Assembly: GCF_002198655.1 (NCBI RefSeq)
Contig: NZ_MWLN01000179.1
Location: 1-49,006 of the forward strand
Direction of reading: 5' to 3'
Length of the DNA stretch: 49,006 nt
DNA from: Kineosporia sp. A_224
GTDB lineage: Bacteria; Actinomycetota; Actinomycetes; Actinomycetales; Kineosporiaceae
Below, piece by piece: positions 16,771 through 25,438 of the stretch. The notes under the pieces are model-generated. The model was not told where the DNA came from. It worked only from the letters and a program-made list of their open reading frames with translations, and made no database searches. How positions within the stretch are numbered: position 1 is the first letter of the stretch; each line of letters starts with the position of its first letter. Position numbers and translations under genes: made by a program.

Positions 16771-16810
16771 CTGTACCGGTACAGTATCGCGATCGTCTGT
16801 ACCGGTCAAG
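16771..16810 (-). promoter_or_regulatory. Promoter overlapped by two TGTACCGGT operators
   Basis: On the minus strand, TTGACC (16809-16804), a 17-bp spacer and TACTGT (16786-16781) form a sigma-70-type promoter about 40 bp before the 69-residue gene. The perfect palindrome CTGTACCGGTACAG (16771-16784) overlaps the -10, and an incomplete second copy (16797-16810) overlaps the -35. Their centres are 26 bp apart. This is the arrangement of a repressor operator, plausibly of a TetR-type protein that is not encoded next to it. Confidence 0.7.
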
Positions 16811-16850
16811 AAGATGCAGGAACGAAGGGGCGACGACAGTCGCGGTGAGG

Positions 16851-18353
16851 TCAGAGCGAGCCGGACGGGTGCAGCGCGTCGCGCCCCGGCATCGGGATGA
16901 CGAGCCCGTCGGGCCCCATCCACGCGTGCTGCGACACCGGCTCGGCCGACACCGGCCCGTCGGGCGCCGGCCCGGAGCGGACGTGCGCGCCGGACGGCCG
17001 CTCCCCCGCGTGCCGCTCTGCGGGCGCGGGCTCGACCGGCCCGCCGAAGAGCGCGTCGATGGAGACCCGTTGCACGACAACCGGTTCCGCGCCAGAGGGG
17101 TCAGCACCGAAGGCTTCAGCAGCGAACGGGTCAGCAGCGAACGGGTCAGCAGCAAAGGGTCCGGCAGCAGAGGGCGCCGCGACCGCCGGCCAGTCCCAGA
17201 CGTCCGGCCCCCCGGCCGGCACGAGCAGCGACGGCTCCCTGAGGTCGATCGTCAGGTCCGGCGCGGCACCGGCGCCCGCGGCGTGCCGCATCCGCCGTCC
17301 GCGCGGCAGGCCGGCGGCCGTGCGCTCGAGGTGACGCCGGACGCCGACCTGGATCGGCCGCTCGAGCAGGTGGTACGACAGCCCGGCGACGGCGAGGGTG
17401 ACCGCCACGACGGTCGCCTGCTTGAGCGCCGTCGCGTACGGCAGCCCGTCGTACGGCGTGAGGTGCCGGTAGACGAGCCGGATGACGACCCAGTGGTAGA
17501 GGTACACGCCGTACGAGACCCGCCCGAGCCAGACGAGCGGCGCGAGCGAGAGCACCCGGCCGACCGTCGCCCGCGGCGCCGACACCAGGGCCGCGACGAC
17601 GACGACCGAGAGCACGACGGCGGCGCCGACCGCCACCCACAGCGGGGTCGTCGGCCGGCCGCACAGCAGGACGACGGCTGCGGTCGCCGGCAGCGCGAGC
17701 CAGAGCAGCGCCGAGCCGAGCAGCGCCGGCACCCGCACCCTGGTCAGCACGACGGCGAGCAGGCAGCCGACGACGATCTCCCAGCCGCGGGTGTGGAGGA
17801 AGAAGTAGGCGACGTTGCGGGCCGGCGGGACGAGCCCGCCGTAGAGGTAGAGCGAGCCGGCGCCGGCCACGGCGATCCCGGCGGCGAGCACCCCGATCGC
17901 GGCCCGGCGGCCTCGGCAGAGGAGCACGGCGAGCGGCCACAGCAGGTAGAACTGCTCCTCGACGGCGAGCGACCAGGTGTGGTCGAAGCCGCCGGCGTAC
18001 GGCGTCCAGAACCGGGTGAGGTCCTGGGTGTACGTCAGGGCGATGACCGCGGACCAGGTGACACCCGGGTGCCCGGCGAACCGCTCGGGGGCGATCGCGA
18101 GGCCGAGCACGACCATGGCGATGAGCGCCGGGTAGAGCCGGGCGAGCCGGCGCACCCAGAAGCTCCTGAGGTCGATCCGACCGGTGCGCTCGTGCTCGCC
18201 GAGCAGCATGCTCGTGATGAGGAAGCCCGAGAGCACGAAGAAGATGTCGACGCCGACCCAGCCGCCGCGGAACGCGGGGAGCTGGAGGTGCTTGAGGAAC
18301 ACGAGCATCACGGCGACGGCCCGGAGGCCGTCCAGCGCACGGACCCGCGCCAT
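16851..18353 (-). CDS. Acyltransferase 3 family membrane protein (OafA/YrhL type)
   Basis: Integral membrane O-acyltransferase, 500 residues from the ATG at 18353 (GGGAGA upstream). The N-terminus is typical: RVRALDGLRAVAVMLVFLKH with the conserved His, FRGGWVGVDIFFVLSGFLIT, then RSFWVRRLARLYPAL. About ten membrane helices end near residue 330 (LLERPIQVGVRRHLERTAAG). The remaining ~160 residues are a disordered Ala/Pro-rich cytoplasmic or external tail with tandem FAADP repeats. Likely substrate is a surface polysaccharide or glycolipid; no partner is adjacent. Confidence 0.88.
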   Translation of the reverse strand: MARVRALDGLRAVAVMLVFLKHLQLPAFRGGWVGVDIFFVLSGFLITSMLLGEHERTGRIDLRSFWVRRLARLYPALIAMVVLGLAIAPERFAGHPGVTWSAVIALTYTQDLTRFWTPYAGGFDHTWSLAVEEQFYLLWPLAVLLCRGRRAAIGVLAAGIAVAGAGSLYLYGGLVPPARNVAYFFLHTRGWEIVVGCLLAVVLTRVRVPALLGSALLWLALPATAAVVLLCGRPTTPLWVAVGAAVVLSVVVVAALVSAPRATVGRVLSLAPLVWLGRVSYGVYLYHWVVIRLVYRHLTPYDGLPYATALKQATVVAVTLAVAGLSYHLLERPIQVGVRRHLERTAAGLPRGRRMRHAAGAGAAPDLTIDLREPSLLVPAGGPDVWDWPAVAAPSAAGPFAADPFAADPFAAEAFGADPSGAEPVVVQRVSIDALFGGPVEPAPAERHAGERPSGAHVRSGPAPDGPVSAEPVSQHAWMGPDGLVIPMPGRDALHPSGSL

Positions 18354-18456
18354 GTGCAGTGGTCTCCCGGGTGACGTCGTCCAACAGATCGGTGAGCAGC
18401 CTTGCACACCGCGTGACGACGTCTGAACGAAACCGGGAGATTACGGCATGTGACGA

Positions 18457-20310
18457 CTACTTCTTCTTCTCACCCGCTGCGGCCTCGCTGGAGAGCGCGG
18501 CGATGAAGGCCTCCTGCGGGACCTCGACCCGCCCGACCATCTTCATCCGCTTCTTGCCCTCCTTCTGCTTCTCGAGCAGCTTGCGCTTACGGGTGATGTC
18601 GCCGCCGTAGCACTTCGCGAGGACGTCCTTGCGGATCGCGCGCACGTTCTCGCGGGCGATGATCCGGGCGCCGATGGCGGCCTGGATCGGCACCTCGAAC
18701 TGCTGGCGCGGGATGAGGTCCTTGAGCTTGCCGGCCATCGAGACGCCGTACGCGTAGGCCTTGTCCTTGTGGACGATCGCGCTGAACGCGTCGACCGCCT
18801 CGCCCTGGAGCAGGATGTCGACCTTGACGAGGTCGGCGGCCTGGTCGCCGTCCGCCTCGTAGTCGAGCGACGCGTAGCCGCGGGTGCGCGACTTCAGCTG
18901 GTCGAAGAAGTCGAAGACGATCTCCGCGAGCGGCAGCGTGTAGCGCATCTCGACGCGGTCCTCGGAGAGGTAGTCCATGCTGCCGAGGGTGCCGCGGCGC
19001 TCCTGGCACAGCTCCATGATCGCGCCGATGAACTCGGACGGCGCGAGGATCGTCGCCTTGACGATCGGCTCGAGCACCTCGTCGACCTTGCCGCCGGGGT
19101 ACTCGGACGGGTTCGTCACGGTGAAGACCTTGCCGTCGTCCATGTGGACCTCGTAGACGACGTTCGGCGCCGTCGAGATGAGGTCGAGCCCGAACTCGCG
19201 CTCGAGCCGCTCGCGGACGATCTCGAGGTGGAGCAGCCCGAGGAACCCGCAGCGGAACCCGAAGCCGAGCGCGGCCGACGTCTCCGGCTCGTAGACGAGC
19301 GCGGCGTCGTTGAGCTTGAGCTTGTCGAGCGCCTCGCGCAGGGCGGGGTAGTCGGAGCCGTCGAGCGGGTAGAGCCCGGAGAAGACCATCGGCTTGGGGT
19401 CGCGGTAGCCGCCGAGCGCGGTCGTGGCCGGCTTCGAGGAGTTCGTGATGGTGTCGCCGACCTTGCTCTGGCGGACGTCCTTCACGCCGGTGATGAGGTA
19501 GCCGACCTCGCCGACCCCGAGCCCCTTCGAGGGCACCGGCTCGGGCGAGATGACGCCGATCTCGAGCAGCTCGTGGGTCGCCCGGGTCGACATCATGACG
19601 ATGCGCTCGCGCGGGGACAGGTGGCCGTCGATGACCCGGACGTACGTGATGACGCCGCGGTAGGTGTCGTAGACCGAGTCGAAGATCATCGCGCGGGCGG
19701 CCGCGTCGGGGTCGCCGACGGGCGGCGGGATCTGCCTGACGATCTCGGCGAGGAGCGCCTCGACGCCCTCCCCCGTCTTGCCGGAGACCTTGAGGCAGTC
19801 GTCGGGGTCGCAGCCGATGAGCCCGGCGAGCTCGGCGGCGTACTTCTCCGGCTGCGCGGCCGGCAGGTCGATCTTGTTGAGCACCGGGATGATCGTGAGG
19901 TCGTTCTCCATGGCGAGGTAGAGGTTCGCCAGGGTCTGCGCCTCGATGCCCTGCGCGGCGTCCACGAGCAGGACGGCGCCCTCGCAGGCGGCGAGCGAGC
20001 GGGACACCTCGTACGTGAAGTCGACGTGCCCCGGGGTGTCGATCATGTTGAGGGCGTACGTCGTGCCGTCCTCGTCCCACGGCATCCGCACGGCCTGCGA
20101 CTTGATCGTGATGCCGCGCTCGCGCTCGATGTCCATCCGGTCGAGGTACTGCGCGCGCATCGCCCGGCCGTCGACGACGCCGGTGAGCTGCAGCATCCGG
20201 TCGGCCAGCGTCGACTTGCCGTGGTCGATGTGGGCGATGATGCAGAAGTTCCGGATCGCCTCCGGGGGCGTGGCGGACGGCGTGAGCGCCGTTCGGGCCA
20301 TCGGGGACAC
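18457..20310 (-). CDS. lepA: Elongation factor 4 (LepA)
   Basis: Ribosome-bound GTPase that back-translocates stalled ribosomes and influences 30S biogenesis; 617 residues from the GTG at 20310. GTPase motifs: [23 protein letters not shown]. LepA-specific C-terminal features include [34 protein letters not shown] and the end [23 protein letters not shown] precedes the GTG; an internal ATG lies at 20301. It is divergent from the SPFH gene. Confidence 0.96.
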   Translation of the reverse strand: MSPMARTALTPSATPPEAIRNFCIIAHIDHGKSTLADRMLQLTGVVDGRAMRAQYLDRMDIERERGITIKSQAVRMPWDEDGTTYALNMIDTPGHVDFTYEVSRSLAACEGAVLLVDAAQGIEAQTLANLYLAMENDLTIIPVLNKIDLPAAQPEKYAAELAGLIGCDPDDCLKVSGKTGEGVEALLAEIVRQIPPPVGDPDAAARAMIFDSVYDTYRGVITYVRVIDGHLSPRERIVMMSTRATHELLEIGVISPEPVPSKGLGVGEVGYLITGVKDVRQSKVGDTITNSSKPATTALGGYRDPKPMVFSGLYPLDGSDYPALREALDKLKLNDAALVYEPETSAALGFGFRCGFLGLLHLEIVRERLEREFGLDLISTAPNVVYEVHMDDGKVFTVTNPSEYPGGKVDEVLEPIVKATILAPSEFIGAIMELCQERRGTLGSMDYLSEDRVEMRYTLPLAEIVFDFFDQLKSRTRGYASLDYEADGDQAADLVKVDILLQGEAVDAFSAIVHKDKAYAYGVSMAGKLKDLIPRQQFEVPIQAAIGARIIARENVRAIRKDVLAKCYGGDITRKRKLLEKQKEGKKRMKMVGRVEVPQEAFIAALSSEAAAGEKKK

Positions 20311-20423
20311 GGCGGGGCTACCTCTGGACGTCGTCGGGGACGGGTGGTGCGCCCGTGGAACGGCGCAGCGTCCATCGTCCCATGAGCGCCGCGCCCACCT
20401 GCACACGACGGAACCGAAGGCCC

Positions 20424-20458
20424 TTGATCGGCATCAGAAAAGTGATATCACTTTGACA
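20424..20458 (+). promoter_or_regulatory. Promoter with perfect 16-bp palindrome AAAGTGATATCACTTT
   Basis: The palindrome occupies 20439-20454. TTGATC (20424-20429), 16 bp and TATCAC (20446-20451) form a plausible promoter for the SPFH gene, with the palindrome covering the -10. A TTGACA also follows at 20453. The overlap suggests repression; the ribbon-helix-helix protein encoded two genes on is the natural candidate, since such proteins usually autoregulate. Confidence 0.65.
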
Positions 20459-20499
20459 TCGGCCGGCACGGACCGGCCGGGCCGACTCGGGAGGTCGCC

Positions 20500-21471
20500 A
20501 TGTCCAGCCCCACCCTCACCCCAGGTTCCCCCGGCGAGCAGCTCGCGCCCCCCGTCGCCACGGCCCGGGCGGTGGACCTCAGCGAGCGCCGCGCGTTCTC
20601 GGCGAGCGGCTGGCTGGGGGTGGCCGTCGTCCTCGCGTGCGGCATCGGCGAGCTGTTCCTCGTCCGCCGGCTGGCCGACCTCGCGACGGGCAGCGACGTC
20701 GCCGTCGGCAAGGCCGGCGTCGTCCTCGCGACGATGGTGCTCCTCGGCCTCGTCGCGCTCGTCACGGCGGCCGCGCTCGTCATCATCCAGCCGGTCGAGA
20801 CCCGGGTCGTGCAGTTCCTCGGCCGCTACGTCGGCACGGTGCGCCGTACCGGGTTCGTGCTCGTGACCCCGCTGACGACCCGGCGCCGGGTGTCGGTGCG
20901 GGTGCAGAACTTCGAGACCCGCACCCTCAAGGTCAACGACGCGGACGGCAACCCGGTCGAGCTCGCCGCGATCGTCGTGTGGCAGGTCTCCGACACCGCC
21001 CGCTCGACGTTCGCCGTCCAGAACTACCTCGACTTCGTCACCGTCCAGGCCGAGGCCGCGATCCGCCACGTCGCGACGTCGCACCCGTACGACGACGGCG
21101 GCATCGACCGCACGAGCCTGCGCGGCTCGACCGACCTCGTCGCCGCCGAGCTCGCCACCGAGGTCAACGCCCGGGTCGCCGTCGCCGGCGTCGCGATCCT
21201 CGAGGTGCGGATCAGCCACCTCGCCTACGCCCCCGAGATCGCCCAGGCGATGCTCCAGCGCCAGCAGGCCGGCGCCATCGTCGCCGCCCGCACCCGCATC
21301 GTCGACGGCGCCGTCGGCATGGTCGAGCTGGCCCTGGCCCGGCTGCGCGAGAACGACGTCGTCGAGCTCGACGAGGAGCGCAAGGCCGCCATGGTGAGCA
21401 ACCTGCTCGTCGTGCTCTGCGGCGACTCCAGGGCCACCCCGGTCGTCAACACCGGCACGCTCTACACCTGA
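20500..21471 (+). CDS. SPFH/Band 7 domain protein
   Basis: Membrane protein of the stomatin/prohibitin/flotillin superfamily, 323 residues. Two N-terminal membrane helices ([19 protein letters not shown] and [20 protein letters not shown]) precede the SPFH domain. The domain runs from [20 protein letters not shown] through [20 protein letters not shown] to the helical region [20 protein letters not shown]. The family organises membrane microdomains and scaffolds proteases. GGGAGG lies before the ATG. It shares an apparent operon with the RHH gene at 21493. Confidence 0.9.
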   Translation: MSSPTLTPGSPGEQLAPPVATARAVDLSERRAFSASGWLGVAVVLACGIGELFLVRRLADLATGSDVAVGKAGVVLATMVLLGLVALVTAAALVIIQPVETRVVQFLGRYVGTVRRTGFVLVTPLTTRRRVSVRVQNFETRTLKVNDADGNPVELAAIVVWQVSDTARSTFAVQNYLDFVTVQAEAAIRHVATSHPYDDGGIDRTSLRGSTDLVAAELATEVNARVAVAGVAILEVRISHLAYAPEIAQAMLQRQQAGAIVAARTRIVDGAVGMVELALARLRENDVVELDEERKAAMVSNLLVVLCGDSRATPVVNTGTLYT

Positions 21472-21492
21472 GCCGGTCGCGGAGACAGGCTC

Positions 21493-21753
21493 GTGACGGA
21501 CGACGCGACGCCCCCGGACGGCGGGACTCCCCCGCCGCCCGGGGCCGCGTCACGCGCGGCCCGCCGCGAGCGCAAGAGCATGCTGCTGCGGCTCGACCCG
21601 GCCGTGCACGACGCCGTCGCGGCGTGGGCCGCGCAGGACCTGCGCAGCGTCAACGCGCACGTGGAGTGGTTGCTGCGCAAGGCCCTGGACGACGCGGGGC
21701 GGCTGCCGCGGCACGCGGCCCCGCCCCCGCGCCGCGGCCGCCCACCGGGCTGA
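21493..21753 (+). CDS. Ribbon-helix-helix (Arc-type) DNA-binding protein
   Basis: An 86-residue protein with a central Arc/MetJ-like segment: the beta strand KSMLLRLDPAVHDAVAAWAA is followed by LRSVNAHVEWLLRKAL, the second helix. Pro-rich flanks lie on both sides. Proteins of this kind bind palindromes as dimers of dimers. It lies 21 bp after the SPFH gene with GGAGA before its GTG start. SPFH-RHH pairs recur in Actinobacteria, to my knowledge. It is the best candidate to bind the 16-bp palindrome upstream of the SPFH gene. Confidence 0.85.
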   Translation: MTDDATPPDGGTPPPPGAASRAARRERKSMLLRLDPAVHDAVAAWAAQDLRSVNAHVEWLLRKALDDAGRLPRHAAPPPRRGRPPG

Positions 21754-21759
21754 ACCCCT

Positions 21760-21804
21760 TGCGGGGAAACGAGAACGGCAGCTTGCCGCTGGGGTCACCC
21801 CGGT
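21760..21804. repeat. 45-bp palindrome, family B copy 3
   Basis: Starts TGCGGGGAAACGAGAACGGC, has the inner stem GGCAGCTTGCC and ends TCACCCCGGT. It lies 6 bp after the RHH stop and 20 bp before the convergent stop of the transglutaminase gene. The right arm is less well matched than in copies 1 and 2. Confidence 0.75.
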
Positions 21805-21824
21805 AGCTCCGTCGCCGGTGTGCC

Positions 21825-22706
21825 TCAGCTCAGACGCGTCAGCTTCACCGACACGAACAGCTCCGACCCCGCGGTGCCGGCGTACACACCCTTGAGCGGC
21901 GGTACGTCGCCGTAGTTCCGACCACGCGCCACGACGACATGGTCCGACCCCGCCGGCGCGGCGTGCGTCGGGTCGAAGGCGACCCACTCCCCCGCCCACC
22001 ACTCGACCCACGCGTGGCTCTGGCCCTCGACGGTCTCGCCGAGCGCGGCGTCCGGCTGCGGGTGCAGGTAGCCCGAGACGTAGCGGGCCGGGATGCCCAC
22101 CGCGCGCAGGGCGCCGAGGGTGAGGTGCGTGTAGTCCTGGCAGACGCCCTGCTTGGTGCGCCAGACCTCGACGGCGTCGGTGCTCACGTTCGTCACACCG
22201 GGCACGTACTCGACGAGGCTGTTGATCCGCTCGCAGATCGCGCGGGCGGCGGCGTCCGGCGACAGCCCTGACGAGACCTCGTGGGCGAGGTCGACGAGCT
22301 CGTCGTCCGGGGTCGTGCTGCGGCTCTGCCCGAGGAACTCGACCCACTCGTCGGTGACGGCGTCGCTGCGGACGTCGTCCCACGTCGCCGTCGCGTGGAC
22401 CTCGCGCGACGGCCACACCTCGACGGTGCTCGAGGCGGTGACCTCCAACGCGTCGTGCGGGGTGAGCACGTCGAACGCTGTGACCTGGGTGCCCCAGTAG
22501 TCCCAGTAGGTGTGCGTCCAGGTCATCCGGCTGACCTCTACGCGGGCGTCGAGCGCGGTCTGGCCGATCGTCGTGATCGGCGTGAGCCGGGCCTCGTTGT
22601 ACGACGCGAGCACGGGCTTCTCGTAGCGGTAGCCGGTGCGGTGCTCGATGACGATGCGGCGCGGCTGACCGCCGTACCCGCCGAGGCCGTTCGGTGCGAC
22701 GGTCAC
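21825..22706 (-). CDS. Transglutaminase family protein
   Basis: Protein of 293 residues with a bacterial transglutaminase-like N-terminal beta domain (IEHRTGYRYEKPVLASYNEA) and a papain-fold core. The catalytic triad is visible: Cys in RTKQGVCQDYTHL, His in GQSHAWVEWWAG and Asp in WVAFDPTHAAP. The GTG at 22706 has GGGGAGGT 5 bp upstream and overlaps the alpha-E stop (GTGA). It is the last gene of a three-gene operon with alpha-E and circularly permuted ATP-grasp genes, a set predicted to make or remove an amide-linked peptide modification. Confidence 0.93.
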   Translation of the reverse strand: MTVAPNGLGGYGGQPRRIVIEHRTGYRYEKPVLASYNEARLTPITTIGQTALDARVEVSRMTWTHTYWDYWGTQVTAFDVLTPHDALEVTASSTVEVWPSREVHATATWDDVRSDAVTDEWVEFLGQSRSTTPDDELVDLAHEVSSGLSPDAAARAICERINSLVEYVPGVTNVSTDAVEVWRTKQGVCQDYTHLTLGALRAVGIPARYVSGYLHPQPDAALGETVEGQSHAWVEWWAGEWVAFDPTHAAPAGSDHVVVARGRNYGDVPPLKGVYAGTAGSELFVSVKLTRLS

Positions 22707-23662
22707 GAGACCTCCCCGATCCAGGCCGTCGTCACCGCGCGCGGGAAGTAGCGCTTGGCCACCTCTTCGCTCGAGGCCGAGCAGGCTCGCTGCACCTTCT
22801 CCATCTCGGCCGGCAGGTCCGCGAGGACCTCGCCGAGCGAGCGGTACTCCAGGGACGTGCGGGCCCGGCCGAGCAGCCGGCGGGCCTGGTCGGAGACCCC
22901 GACCCGTTCGGTCGCGGGCGCGAGGTCGGCAAGGCAGTCCTCGGCCTGGTTGAGCGCGTAGAGCACCGACCGCGGGAAGAGCCGGTCGAGCAGCAGGAAC
23001 TCCGCGGCCCGCTCGTCGGACGCGACGCCGCGGTACGTGCGGACGTAGCTCTCGTACGCGCCGCACGAACGCAGCAGGGTCGTCCACGACGGGACGGCGC
23101 CCGAGATCGTCGACGTCGCGACGAGCCGCGCCGTCATGTCGGCGCGCTCCAGCGAGCGGCCGAGGGTGAGGAAGCGCCAGGCGTCGTCCTGGCTCATCGA
23201 CGCGTCGGCGATGCCCGCGACGAGCGCGCTGCGCTCGCGCACCCACATGAAGAACTGGTGGGCCGTCGTCGCACGCTCGCGCGCGGCGTCGATCCCGATC
23301 CACGTCATGTTGAGGCACTCCCACAGCTCCGACGAGACCGTCTCCCGGGCGCGGCGGGCGTTCTCCCGGGCTGCGCTCAGCGAGCCGACGATCGAGCTGG
23401 GGTGGTCGCTCGCGTAGGCGAGCCGTTCGAGCACGAGGTTGCGGTCGATGTCCGGCGGCGGCGGGTCGATGCCGTTGCCGGCGTCCATCGTGTCGATCTC
23501 GACGCCCATGACGGCGAGCAGTGCCGTACAGGCCTCGGCCTCGGAGAGGTACGGGTCCTCGAGCAGCAGCTGGAGGTGGACGTCGAGGATGCGCGCGGTG
23601 TCGTCGGCGCGCTCGACGTAGCGCCCGATCCAGAACAGCGACTCGGCGATGCGGCTCAGCAC
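22703..23662 (-). CDS. Alpha-E domain-containing protein
   Basis: All-helical protein of 319 residues, beginning LSRIAESLFWIGRYVERADD, the standard alpha-E start, and containing ERLAYASDHPSSIVGSLSAA and LGRSLERADMTARL. The GTG start at 23662 overlaps the ATP-grasp stop by 7 bases, and its stop overlaps the transglutaminase start, so all three are coupled. The biochemical role is unknown; the constant linkage with ATP-grasp ligase genes implies a helper or scaffold function. Confidence 0.92.
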   Translation of the reverse strand: MLSRIAESLFWIGRYVERADDTARILDVHLQLLLEDPYLSEAEACTALLAVMGVEIDTMDAGNGIDPPPPDIDRNLVLERLAYASDHPSSIVGSLSAARENARRARETVSSELWECLNMTWIGIDAARERATTAHQFFMWVRERSALVAGIADASMSQDDAWRFLTLGRSLERADMTARLVATSTISGAVPSWTTLLRSCGAYESYVRTYRGVASDERAAEFLLLDRLFPRSVLYALNQAEDCLADLAPATERVGVSDQARRLLGRARTSLEYRSLGEVLADLPAEMEKVQRACSASSEEVAKRYFPRAVTTAWIGEVS

Positions 23663-25248
23663 GACCCCACCCCGTTCCCGCTCTGCTGTTGCTGCTGCTG
23701 CTGTTGCTGCTGCTGGTGCGCGACCTCGTTCTCGTCGGGCGGCAGGTCCGGCCCGGGCAGCGAGATCCGCCGTGCGGCACCGACGGCGACGGCCCGGCGC
23801 GGCGTGATGGCCGTCGTCTGGCCGGAGAGCACCCAGGTGTCCTTGGAGCCGCCGCCCATGCTCGAGTTGACGACGAGCTGGCCCTCGGGGAGCGCGACCC
23901 GGGTCAGCCCGCCCGGCAGCACCCAGACGTTCTGGCCGTCGTTGACGGCGAAGGGGCGCAGGTCGACGTGCCGCGGGCGGAGCTGCCCGTCGATGAGCGT
24001 CGGGACGGTCGAGAGCATGACGACGGGCTGCGCGATCCAGCTCCGCGGGTCCGCGAGCACCTGGGTCCGCAGCGTCGCGAGCTGCTCCTTCGTCGCCCGC
24101 GACCCGATGACGAGACCCTTGCCGCCCGCGCCGTCGACCGGCTTGAACACGAGCTGGTCGAGCTTGTCGACCGCCTCGGCGAGGTCGTCGCGCTCGCTGC
24201 ACCGGTAGGTGCGGACGTTGCGCAGGATCGGCTCCTCGCCGAGGAAGAACCGGATGAGGTCCGGCACGTAGCTGTAGACGAGCTTGTCGTCGGCGACGCC
24301 GTTGCCGATCGCGTTGGCGATCGTCACGTTGCCCGCGCGCATCGCGTTGACGAGACCCGGGCAGCCGAGGAGCGAGTCGGCGCGGAACTGCACCGGGTCG
24401 AGGAACTCGTCGTCCACCCGCCGGTAGATGACGTCGACCTGGCGCTCGCCGTCCGTCGTCCGCATCCGCACCCGGCCGTCGGAGCAGACGAGGTCCCGGC
24501 CCTCGACGAGCTCGACGCCCATCGTGCGGGCGAGCAGCGTGTGCTCGAAGTAGGCGCTGTTGTAGATGCCCGGCGTGAGGACGACGACCGTCGGGTCCGC
24601 GACCCCGCGCGGCGCCGCGGCCCGCAGCGCCGCGAGCAGCCGGCGCGGGTAGTCGCTCACGGGGCGGATCCGGTGGGTCGCGAACGACTCCGGGAAGACC
24701 TGCTGCATCGCGCGCCGGTTCGCGAGGACGTAGCTGACCCCGGACGGCACGCGGACGTTGTCCTCGAGGACGCGGAAGTTGCCCTCCTCGTCGCGGATGA
24801 GGTCGATGCCCGAGACGTGGCAGCGCACGCCGTTGGCCGGCGCGATGCCGGACGCGACCCGCTGGAAGCCGGACGCCGACGCGACGACCCGCCACGGGAT
24901 GATCCCGGCGCGGACGCACTCGCGCTTGCCGTAGATGTCGGCGAGGAACATCTCCAGCGCCCGCACCCGCTGGCCGACGCCGGCCTCGACCTCGCTCCAC
25001 TCCTCGGCCGAGATGACCCGGGGGACGATGTCGATCGGGAACGGCCGTTCCTCGCCCGCGAAGTCGAACGTCACGCCCTGGTCGAGGTAGGAGCGGGCGA
25101 GCGCGTCGGCGCGGACGCTCAGCTGGTCGCCGGTGAGCCGGCGCAGCGTGCCGTGCACCGCCCGGTACGGCCGGCGGGGCTGGTCGCCGTCGCTGAGCAT
25201 CTCGTCCCAGGCGGTCCCCAGCCGGTAGCCGTCGAAGAGTTCCGCCAT
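23656..25248 (-). CDS. Circularly permuted ATP-grasp protein with C-terminal poly-Gln
   Basis: Predicted amide ligase of 530 residues. Family landmarks are PFPIDIVPRVISAEEWSEVE near the N-terminus, RVLEDNVRVPSGVSYVLANR, VYSYVPDLIRFFLGEEPIL and the ATP-binding FKPVDGAGGKGLVIG. The final ~25 residues depart from the family, with eleven consecutive glutamines (codons at 23683-23715, mixed CAG and CAA) after NEVAH. It is the first gene of the operon; start ATG at 25248. Substrates are unknown. Confidence 0.92.
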   Translation of the reverse strand: MAELFDGYRLGTAWDEMLSDGDQPRRPYRAVHGTLRRLTGDQLSVRADALARSYLDQGVTFDFAGEERPFPIDIVPRVISAEEWSEVEAGVGQRVRALEMFLADIYGKRECVRAGIIPWRVVASASGFQRVASGIAPANGVRCHVSGIDLIRDEEGNFRVLEDNVRVPSGVSYVLANRRAMQQVFPESFATHRIRPVSDYPRRLLAALRAAAPRGVADPTVVVLTPGIYNSAYFEHTLLARTMGVELVEGRDLVCSDGRVRMRTTDGERQVDVIYRRVDDEFLDPVQFRADSLLGCPGLVNAMRAGNVTIANAIGNGVADDKLVYSYVPDLIRFFLGEEPILRNVRTYRCSERDDLAEAVDKLDQLVFKPVDGAGGKGLVIGSRATKEQLATLRTQVLADPRSWIAQPVVMLSTVPTLIDGQLRPRHVDLRPFAVNDGQNVWVLPGGLTRVALPEGQLVVNSSMGGGSKDTWVLSGQTTAITPRRAVAVGAARRISLPGPDLPPDENEVAHQQQQQQQQQQQSGNGVGSC

Positions 25249-25425
25249 GGCTCGGAACCGTAGCCCTCCGATGTCACGCGCGAGTTACTTGTCGGCAATG
25301 AACCTCTCAGTGCGTGTCGCGCGCGTCACACAGGGGTTGGTGACCTTCACACGGGGCGCTCCGAGCACGCCGGACGACTCCGGAGCGTGCCCGCCGAAGG
25401 CACCGACCGGCGGCCGCACGGGCCG

Positions 25426-25438
25426 TACGATCGCCGGG
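25426..25438 (+). promoter_or_regulatory. -10 element giving a probable leaderless start
   Basis: TACGAT at 25426-25431 lies six bases before the GTG at 25438, the spacing expected when transcription begins at or next to the start codon. No Shine-Dalgarno sequence is present. Leaderless genes are common in Actinobacteria. Confidence 0.55.
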
